Positions 22,866-32,100 of a DNA stretch of 64,000 nucleotides are shown here, piece after piece. The notes under the pieces were generated by a model. That model had not been told where the DNA came from. It saw only the letters and a program-made list of their open reading frames with translations, and made no database searches. The number at the start of each line of letters is the position of its first letter. Positions within the stretch are counted from its first letter, which is position 1. Origin of the DNA: Lentinus brumalis. Lineage: Eukaryota > Basidiomycota > Agaricomycetes > Polyporales > Polyporaceae. The DNA is taken from assembly GCA_001792895.1 (NCBI GenBank), contig MARA01000045.1, positions 62,001 through 126,000 of the forward strand, in the 5' to 3' direction. The position numbers and the translations under genes are program-made.

Positions 22866-23751
22866 CGCACTCCGTCGTGCAGTCGGGGAGAATGTCTGGA
22901 ATGTAGATGTATGTACTGCAATGCGAATTCGAGGCTTTATATTTCGCCTGCGGGCAACCGCTCGTAATGCCTGCGGCCGTGCGTTCGACGGCCAACGGGG
23001 AGTTGGACAAGTAGACTAACAGGCCGGGCAGTCTGCGGTGCCTCTGACGGCTGACAGCCAGCTGAGCGGGCGAGGAGTAGACTGACCGTCAGCCGTCAGA
23101 CCTCGCCCGCTCAGCTGGCGGTGCGTCTGACGGCTGACGGTCAGCTGAGCGGTCGACGAGTAAATTGATGGGGGACAGTCAGACCTCGGTGGACAGTCAG
23201 ACCTCAGGGCGGGCACTGCGGTGCGTCTGACGGCTGACGGTCAGTTGAGCGGCCGACGAGTAAACTGACGGGGGACAGTCAGACCTCGCCGGGCAGTCTT
23301 GCGGTGCTTCTGACGGCTGACGGCCAGCTGAGCGGGCGACGAGTAGACTGACAGCACTCAGACGTCAGGGCGGCCACGCTACCGGTCGAGCCCACACATA
23401 CCGGTACCCGTTACCGTGTTCGGCCTTGGTGGCCGTTCGTACGACTGCCAGCCAGCGCGCAAGAGCTACATACCAAGGCTCCGCGGTCGGTCACCGTGCC
23501 CGTGTCGTGACACTCACGCGCTATTCAGGGCACAAGACACTTCAACCCATCGATGATGCATCCCCATCGACGAGCCGCCCGGCTGACGCACGTCCGAGAC
23601 TGGCCCACGAACAGAAAGATACGCCCGGGCGCCGGATGGCATCCCGGCCACCCATCTGAGTATATTGCTATCCCACACCGAGAGATATCGTAAGCCCTCC
23701 CGGCTGCCATGAGACATGTGTGCCGGCGACAAAGGGTGCTTTCAATTAACA
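22866..23751. other. Intergenic with minisatellite
   Basis: Lies between the 3' ends of two convergent genes. Its core is the four-copy minisatellite at 23035-23370; nothing else was supported. Confidence 0.65.
23035..23370 (+). repeat. Minisatellite, four diverged units of 83-99 bp
   Basis: Units start near 23035, 23119, 23218 and 23301. Each carries TCTGACGGCTGAC, CAGCTGAGCGG (or CAGTTGAGCGG) and CGACGAGTA, and three end with CAGTCAGACCTC. CTGACGGCTGACGGTCAG-type segments are near-palindromic, so hairpins are likely. Confidence 0.9.
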
Positions 23752-24769
23752 TCACGTCAGATCGATGGGAGCAGGCGCAATGCGGTGGATCGCGCTCATA
23801 GTGAACTCCATACCACCCACAATGCGCCGCACCGTGCTCTCCACTAGCACCACGGACCCGATAAGCACCGACGTGAACGGCAAAGTCCTCGCCAGCGCGC
23901 CTGCCCGGACTCCGTCCGGTGAGTTGAAAACACTCTCAAACGTCTGCGATTCTTTCAGCCTAAGGGCGGGGCACGTAAGAACGGTGTTCTCTCACCGACG
24001 AATGCTGGCCATAACGTTTGTACGCCTCAAAATACGGAGGCACAGGCTCTAGACAAAAACACAGCGAGTCAACAAGCCAAACCGGGACACGCAGAGAGGG
24101 ACGGACATACTATGGGGCACGCATGTATGATAGATGCGACGCAAAGCAGTCTTGTCGACCCCGCGCGCGAGCTCGATGCGACACACGAACTCGGGGTAGT
24201 GCAAGACGTCTGCATGGAAAGCCTGACCCACCACCGTCCCGACTGTACGGAGGCGCACTGGGACCTCCTGGTAGCCCAAAGAGCCGTCAGGCAGCCACGT
24301 GCAATTGTCCAACGGGACCATCGCCAACGAGAACATCGCTTCTTGAGGGGCATAGGTTTGAACATAACGCTGGATGTTTCTTGCAAGGAGGGGAAGAATA
24401 TGAAGGCCCACGGTCGGGTGAACAACGACGGGAGGTAACTCACCTCAATGACTTTGGGTCGACCCAAATGTCGAACAGCAACTGCTCGGGATCGACCGCG
24501 GGAGGTTCGCCGCCCTCGGTGTCGCCTTCTCCATTCACGGTCTCCCCATCCTCGGCGATGATGGAGACATCGTCGTTGGCGTCGTCAACGACGCGAGCGT
24601 CCTCAGAGTACGCAACAGACACGACGTCATCGTCCTCTCCATCCTCCACGGAGGCCTCTTCTTCCACACCCTTCTCCTGTTTGATCGCGGGCTCCTCGTC
24701 GTCGACGCGCCTGCGCAAGCGGCTGGAACGGGCAGGGGAAGTGTGCGACAAGGAGCGTTTGGAACTCAT
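23752..24769 (-). CDS. Acidic 279-aa orphan protein
   Basis: Four exons: 24769-24444, 24379-24111, 24048-23996, 23943-23752; all phases close. The first ~110 residues are charged and probably disordered: SSRLRRRVDDEEPAIKQEK then a long Glu/Asp run. A folded part follows: NIQRYVQTYAPQEAMFSLAM, PVRLRTVGTVVGQAF, FVCRIELARGVDKTALRRIY, KPVPPYFEAYKRYGQHSS and LPFTSVLIGSVVLVESTVRR. I do not recognise the family. The gene has a good TATA box 75 nt upstream. It sits in the same strand block as the KDZ-associated and exonuclease-transposase genes, so it may travel with them; that is inference. Confidence 0.75.
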
Positions 24770-25653
24770 CTGTAGGGCACGTAGAAACGGTGGCAGGGCG
24801 GCGGGGGCAATACGACGCAAAAGCGGGGGATGAATCACGCACCTATATATACGTCCCGCTCGTGGGGTCCCGGAGCGCCTTCCGCATGCGCGTTGCGGCA
24901 GCGTCACAGGCGAGTCTGTCGCATAAAGACAACACCCACAACAGGACACGATCACTGACATGTGCCTAGGTGCCTCCTCTTGGCTCTGCGTGCGTGATGA
25001 CACTGGTTTCGTTGCACGCGCGCGGAACATGGGCGAGTGCTGCACCGCGTAAATGGGAAGTCTTGCACAGAGAGTGAACAAGACATAGGACTCCACTGGA
25101 TGAGGGAGTTATCTTTGTTGTGTCGCGATGTCATTGATGTCCAACGACATACAACTGTAGATCCTCTGAAGCAACGGCGCAAGTATGACGGAGAGGGGCA
25201 GTGCTTAGGAAACATTTGGGAAGGGGTAGGCGCCCTGCGATTGAGAGTAGAAGGAGGGAGAGGATAAGAACGCGCGAATGTGCCTTGTAACCACGCAGCG
25301 ATGGCAGAAGCAGGACGGCTTCGGCCGCTAGCACTGTGCACCGCCACCGAGAAGCCCGGAACACGTGGCAACCACCCGAACGTCGACCACGCGAACGTCG
25401 CAATGCGAGGTCGCCAACATTCCGGTCGGCCGTTGGTGATTGATGCCATGCCTTGATGGCCTCACGCATCACGCCAGTGCCCGACAGCCCGACAGCCGCA
25501 GAGCAGAAGCCGCCGGAGCCATCATGCGAGCACAGGTCGGACTTAACTGCGCCCGCCGCCTTTCAATCTACTGGCGGTCGCTCTGGCGAGGTAGGGGAAA
25601 ATATCCATGATATATTGTAGGAAAGGATACAATGTACGCGCAGAATGAGCATC
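24770..25653. other. Intergenic, no gene seen
   Basis: Upstream region of the acidic orphan gene and 3' flank of the KDZ-associated gene. Only the TATA box at 24844 is supported. Confidence 0.55.
24844..24851 (-). promoter_or_regulatory. TATA box of the acidic orphan gene
   Basis: TATATATA lies about 75 nt before the ATG at 24769 on the minus strand. Confidence 0.55.
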
Positions 25654-28003
25654 TCAATGACGTGGCATAGCCAGTTCCTCCAAAGGGACTGTCCGAGGAT
25701 GGCAGCCACGCTTGTGCAACACCTGGATGCGCTGCTCGTTGTGAATAAGTATCATTTCATCCAGGAAGAAGTTGTAGTGGATCTCGCTCATCTCCCGAGC
25801 GACGGCCATAAACTTCCCAAACCAAACGTTCCCCTGTTCGGCAGCCGAAGAGTTGAACAGCCACCCGAGGCCGTCTGAGTAGAGTTCCGTGAAGCACGCG
25901 GGATTGCAGTTCATAGCGCAGAACGCGTCGGATTCCTTGTGTTTGCGGATGGCGTGGAAGACGTCGACCGGCAGCCCGACGTCGTCTAGCCGATCTTCTT
26001 TACTGGCCAATATATGTTTCAGCAACAAGCAGTTGTTATCGAAGAAGATGTATGACGGCATTGCCCGCGGGAGATGTTCAGGGAAAGTGGCGAGGATGAA
26101 CCGCTGATAGAGAGATGATGAGCGCACGATTCGAGTGTGCGGCTGCAGGCCAGCATGTCGCAGACCCACCAAAGCGTTCCCCACGGATTCAGATTCATAG
26201 AAAGTACACCGCGACAGAATGACTCCGCACGGCCGGAACATCAACTGCTCATTGTGTGTCCACCGCCGCCCGAGAGAAGCCTTGACGGTCATCTTGACTT
26301 CGTCCGTACTCAGACCGGACCCGGTGCCGCCGGTTCCGGCTGGTCGTTTGGGCCGCTTCCTAGGGTGATCGACGGGGGGTGCTGTGCTCTTGGTGCCGCG
26401 TTTCCGCTTGACTGCGGTCGCGACACGGGAGGGGACGACCTCATCGTCGAGACCATCAGGTATATCCGGGGTGACGTCCCCGCTGTCTGCGGCAGCTTCA
26501 TCTGGCAGTCCCCGAAGCAGCGACCCCTGGAGTTTGTCGTCGGCCCGTTTCTTAAGGCGAAAGAACGCTTTGCCTTTCTCGCGTTTGTCCTCTTCGTGCT
26601 GCCGGTGGGCGGGCGTGCGACAGGTGCGCATGGAGCCTTCGGCCCGTAACGCGCATCCATGTACGGCGCAAACGTCCTCTGCAGCTGCATGCTCCGGGCA
26701 GAAACGATCGCGTGGGCTGCGGAGGCGATTTGTGCACAGACTCTCGTTGCATCGAGGATGCCCGACAGTGACGCCGTCCATGACGCACGCGGATAATCGC
26801 TCTGGGCGCCGAAGGGTATGGCAGTGAGTACGTTGGTGGCATATTGACCGGTGTCCACCTACCACAAGCACTCTCGGGGTCGGATGGGTTGGTGGGATAT
26901 ATCTTCTCACATAGGTCGCACGCATGAGCCCATTCCGGCTGGCCAACCCCGGCCATGCGGAGATTGCGAGCTTCCAGAGCCCGCTGCAGACGTTCAGTGT
27001 GGACTCCAGAGTGAGGTACGCGAAGACATTCTGAGCGGCGAGTGCTGTCAAGGAGCAACGCGTGAAGGTAGAATGCATGCCACACCGTATCACCGCTCAG
27101 CTGGCGACAGTCCGGCAGGTCGCACAGACCGAGATTGTAGCACTTCGCAACAATCTCACCAGAAGCACTGCGGTGCCAGAACATCAGTGCCGGACGAACG
27201 CGATGGAGTCAGTGAGGGAGTGGGGACGTACTGACAAAGCGCCATCTGTGAGCGGAAGACTTGCACCAGCTTGGATTCCACGAATGAATACTCGCTGGCC
27301 TCGAGAGCATGTGGCACCCCTGGATAGTACTCGCGTACAGCGTCGGGTGAGCTGGCGGAGCGAACGAGGTAATCGTGACGATAAGTTGTATGACAAGCTG
27401 CCAGTGTTCACGGTAAGTGAGTGAGAGCCGTGAGGTTGGCAATCGCCCACGCACCTTTGCAGTAAAGCGAATACACGCGCACGGGTAGCGTCCCCTCGAG
27501 CGTGTGTACAGGGTGGCCGCGTAATGGTGCTTCTGACCGCCAAGAGGCTTGCCTTGTTGGGGGCAGTCGGGTGTGATACAACTCCGAACAGGAGGTACAA
27601 TGACCTCCGCACCTACGCAGGAGAGTAGCGGTGAGCCGATGGGGTGGTAGGCGACAAGATAATCAATCGCACCTAAGTCGAACGATGAAGCGGCTTTCGA
27701 CAACGACATATCAATGTCATCCGCACTTGTGGTGAGGCGTCGACCAGCCAGGATGATAGGGCCGAGGGCCTGCCACAGGCTGTCGACGAGGTGGCGAGGC
27801 ACGGAGAGCTGCTGTACTAGTAGATCACGCACATTGTTGGGAAGAGGGGGGAGAGAGGAGCGGCTGCGTGGACAGGAGAGTTCTATGACGGGTAGACATC
27901 GCTGCAGGACCTCGAGAAAGGTGGTCAGCTGAGTGGTTTCGATTGCTGCGTAGAGGTCCGGATGACCAGCCAAGGCCAGCGCGAGGTCGCTGACGAGTAA
28001 CAT
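25654..28003 (-). pseudogene. CxC5/CxC6 KDZ-transposase-associated protein, one frameshift
   Basis: Four exons (28003-27455, 27397-27232, 27167-26863, 26801-25654) encode about 720 aa once one frameshift is allowed. The start is MLLVSDLALALAGHPDLY. The first Cys cluster (CxC5-like) has RSCITPDC and, after the frameshift, YSLYCKACHTTYRHDY and REYYPGVPHALEASEYSFVE. The second (CxC6-like) has DGVTVGHPRC, RFCPEHAAAEDVCAVHGC and CRTPAHRQHEEDKREKGKAF. The C-terminal domain reads RRWTHNEQLMFRPCGVILSR, IFFDNNCLLLKHI, FHAIRKHKESDAFCAMNCNP and FNSSAAEQGNVWFG. A 66-nt in-frame intron (26169-26104) is likely in the last exon. The break lies near 27501-27508, where an (AC)3 run looks two bases too long. 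It is recorded as a pseudogene because of this break, which could also be a sequencing error. Confidence 0.85.
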
Positions 28004-28252
28004 TGTCAAGGCGTCGTAGGGTGGGGGCGGGAGGGGGGGGGCACAAGTAGACCGTGGGGAGGAGAGGATCGTGGTGGCGGGTCAGGAGAGGGTGCCGCGT
28101 GCGGAGTTCGTTGTTTGCTCAGTCCAAACATAACCACAGTGCGGGTGCTGTGTGCCATGATGATATCTATGATATTACTAACGGAGCCTGATTGGCGAAG
28201 AGAGCAACCACGAGTCAAACTAACTGCCACAAGCCTCGCCGGACCAAACAAC

Positions 28253-28374
28253 GGGCGGCCGAGTTGACGACGGGTGGCCGAGGTGATGACGGGCGGCCGA
28301 GGTAATGACGGGCGGCCGAGATAATGACGGGCGGCCGAGGTGATGACGGGCGGCCGAGGTGACGACGGGCGGCC
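28253..28374 (+). repeat. 19-bp tandem repeat, about seven units
   Basis: Consensus GACGGGCGGCCGAGGTGAT repeated about seven times with few changes. It begins 250 bp upstream of the KDZ-associated gene start. Confidence 0.9.
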
Positions 28375-28866
28375 CCGACTGAGGATTGATAAACTGGCGG
28401 TTAGCTCCACGACCGAGCAGCCGTAACAGTCTGGGGACTGTCACACTTGCGGGGCACCACTGTCGTACGCGGCATTCCTGGGATATCCCTGGACGGAACC
28501 ATAGCGACGGCGGCAGCATACTACGACGTGTTCGCACAGTGGTTGAGGCGGGGAGCACACTTCATGTGCTCAGGCTCTTGCCGGCGACTGGCGGTGGCAC
28601 GAACTGACTACATGAGACGGAAGCGGACAACAATAAGGACCTACATGCCACATACTGTATGTCCCACCGAATCCTCCATAGCTTAACGCCGGCGAGAGCC
28701 TAACGGGTGCCGGGAGCCCTCCTGGAACACGTCCATCAAGCGACTCGGCGGGTGGTTGCGAGACGGAGAGCCCTGGGACAACACGGGTCCGTGCTGCCAG
28801 ATGTGTAAGTAATCGTCTGGGAACGTACAGAGTGGGCACGCCCAGCGCCCTGCCCCTGATCCGGCG

Positions 28867-28916
28867 GATTCCGCCAGAATCTGGCAGATTCCGCCGGATT
28901 CCGCCGGATTCTGCCA
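28867..28916 (-). repeat. 10-bp tandem repeat, five units, related to 12223 array
   Basis: Units on the plus strand are GATTCCGCCA, GAATCTGGCA, GATTCCGCCG twice and GATTCTGCCA. On the minus strand GAATCCGGCG appears, one base from GAATCCGGCA in the 12,223 array. Confidence 0.85.
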
Positions 28917-29158
28917 GCAGATGCACCACAACCAGGGTGTTCTCCAGCAGCTGGGACTTGGTCAACGTATGAATTTTGGCTGGATAGCGAATGTGCTGGG
29001 TGAAAATAAACTAATAAAATAATAATTAAAGAGGAAGGAGGAGGAGTTCGAGCCTCACCGACATCCCTCATGAGTCCCCATCTCTGCTGTCGCCGCGATA
29101 CGTTCAAGACTCCAGTTCTCATTTCCCAATATCTAATTGCTTACTATTCAAGAGCTTG

Positions 29159-32100
29159 CTAGTCCCAACCGTCCGTGCATGGCCGATGTGGCCGCCTGGA
29201 GTTCCGCCCCCGACAGGCCCTCTGCCCGCAATCCTGACACGGCTTTGGACACAACCGAGCTGCCGAACGCCCCGGGCAGTATTTCGCGTCGCCACACTTA
29301 GCGCAAGTACGTGGTTGGCGTGGTTTCTTGGATGGTGGCGGCGCATACGCATCGGTGATTGCACGTTTGCGCGCTACAGCTATCAGCTGGTCAGAGGCTC
29401 GAGGCGTTGTTGATGGTCCCGGCGTTGGGGCAGCACTAGATGAAGCTTCTCCTCCTCCCGGACTGATCGCGATGCTACCAGCTGCTAAGTCTGGTAGTAA
29501 GCCCGCTATTAATGCACTTAGTTCATCGTCTTCGAGCGGCATGCAGATGAAGTGTCATACCAAAGAACTGCTCGTTCTGATCGCTAGCATGTGCCGGAGG
29601 ACTTACTTGACGGCGATCATGCGGGACCTCGACATCTTCTGGCTGAAGTATCCCGGTGTGCGCTGCTTGTCTCGGTTTCGACCGCTCGAGTGCAGCTGGA
29701 GCTGCTTCTGACCGCTTGGGATCACGGACGGCCAAGTCCGTTTGCTTGCGGGTGCTGCTTGTCTGCCCGAGTGTATGCTTGATGTTCATGTTCGTCTGCC
29801 ATGTCGAGAAGTATACCTTGAGATGTTCGATGAGCTGCAAGGGGTCAGACAGAGCAAAGACGGCGCTGATGCGACTGTAGACGTACCTTATAATAGACTT
29901 CGTCGTTCCGTTCAGCCTCGCGATTCCACGTAATCACCGCGCGATCCCAATCCGGCTCGCCTGTCTGCTGATTGAACGCGGGGTCATCTTGCACAAGCTT
30001 CCTGAAGAGTTGGTATTCTGCGGCTGTGTGCACAGGCAAGACGGCCTTCCGTGCCCCTTGTTTCAGAGCGAGGAACGTGTGCCGTTGCTTGCTATCGAGT
30101 CCAGCGGTGTATACTTGCATACCGCTCTTGATGCGGACATCATCAGGGATTGGCAGGATGCCGAAGACTTCTGTTGTCCGGGAGTACAAGTTACCGTTAA
30201 CCCAGCCGCTGAGCTGCCGCGCCTCGGGTATGATGTCTGCAGTGACTGCGAGCATCTCTTGAAGATGGTTCGTGAGCCAGATGTCATAGTGATTCTGATA
30301 TGGTCGCCCAGTGGAGTTGAAGGTTCCAACCTGTTCACCGCATGATCGTAAGCATGCTAAGATACTATCTCTGTCAGTCGCCGGTACTCACAAGAAGATT
30401 GTGCCGTAATAGGAACTCATATAGACAGCACAGCATGTGACGCGGAGAGGTGCCGGAGGTTGGGAGGTGCGTGCGGAGATGACGATGGACCCCACCTTCT
30501 GTCCAATTTGTTCCGCGGATGCACCGATAGATTGGAAGGTTACCGGCCTTGTGATCAACACCAATGGTGTAATAGAGAGCAATACCAGGCGGGTCCGATA
30601 CATACCCATTCTGGACGAGCGCGAGGATGTTCTTCACGGTGTGCCATGCAGCAGTGTTGAAGAGCGGAAGCCCGGTCTTTGCGTCCTTCAGTGGACCGTA
30701 TGTCTGAAAGACGCGCAGGACTTGAGGATAGAGCAGCTCTGGAGGTGGTACAAGCCGTTTGCAGTGCCGCCAAACCCATCGTGGTGCAGTACGGACCATG
30801 TAGTCCCAGGAGTTCCGTGGAGCTGGAAGTGTCGACAGATAGCGTGTGATCGTCTCTTTGTCCTGCTTGTCTGGGACGAAGATGGCGTCACGGAGTGCAT
30901 TTGCAAATGCGTAGCGGAGTCCATGTAGTCGGGATATGTAGAGCATGTTGAAGACGTGCCATATGTCCTTCAGGACGCGGCTACGGACGGGACCTTCCCA
31001 TCCAGAGATGATGCTCTCCAAGCACGAGGCCTCAAGATCTCCGTCCGGGTCTCGCTCATAACCCGACAGATCTTGAGGGTCACGGGGGTTGGTGGGAGCC
31101 GACTCCAGCAATGGTTCCGACTCCATGCTCGGAACGCCGTCCGGACCCTCGTCGTCATACAGAGCTGCAGCAATGGAGGACGTGTCGGGCAACGAGTCAG
31201 ACTCAAGGTCCCGGCCGAAGGTTGGCATCATCGTACTGAAGCTAGAGTCGTCGAGCAACGACCCACTGCCAGCCTGAGCACGCTCCCGCTCCTCAGGGTC
31301 CAACGGAGGTGGAACAAATGTAGATTCCTCGATGGCAGGCGGCTCGCGCTCATTGTCGCTGCCCGGTGACGCTGCAGTGGGCCCGACAGGTTTGGTACGG
31401 AGATGCGAACGCAGGCATACGATGTCAAACGGCGGAGAGCCGAAAGATTCGAGAGCGCGTTTGCGGTGTGTTGTCACAAGCGCGGCAGGGATAAGGACCT
31501 CTTTGACTGTCATTACCGTGCGCGTAGGAGTTATGTTGATGTCGTCGAACTTCTTGTCTGCTGCGTGAGTTGAGATGGTTCCTGAGGCGATAACGCGAGT
31601 ATTATCTGCGTGATACAGCAAGACAGGGAGGGAAGGGAAGATGGGACCATGACTCGGGAGGGGTTCCGGTGCCGAGACCTTGGCCAGTTCCTCGTATATG
31701 CGCAGACAGGCATACGCATCGAGCGCAGCATATGAGAGCTGCTCCTTCGAGAGCTCTTGGTTCTCCCAGGAGGTGCTGATGCGTTCAGGGACCGCCTTGT
31801 TGAGTCGGCGATGGAGAACTGTAGCACAGAGCTCCGAAAGGCTTGCTTGAGCACTAGACACGATACGCCGGTCCTTGGCGAGCCGGGCAAGATCGAGCGC
31901 ACCAACAAATGGTGCCGAGGATCCGCATTCCGTTTGTAGGTGGCGTAAGTCTGTATGTATGAGACGGCCGACTTTGCGTACATTCGGGTTCAGAAGAAAG
32001 GTGCGTAGCTGCGGAGGGAAGGTCCCGGAGGCAAGCAGTCTGCCAATCTGTGTGCATCCAAAGTTAGAACCTGTCGTGACTCCGAATCCCTACTCCTTCA

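Larger units (their letters stand above)
28004..29158. other. Intergenic with two tandem-repeat arrays
   Basis: Promoter of the KDZ-associated gene and 3' flank of the exonuclease-transposase gene. It contains a 19-bp array, a 10-bp array and an AT-rich run near 29005-29035. Confidence 0.65.

Noticed and set aside
29041..29075. GTTCGAGCC, resembling a tRNA B-box
   Set aside because: No A-box or cloverleaf at the right distance upstream.
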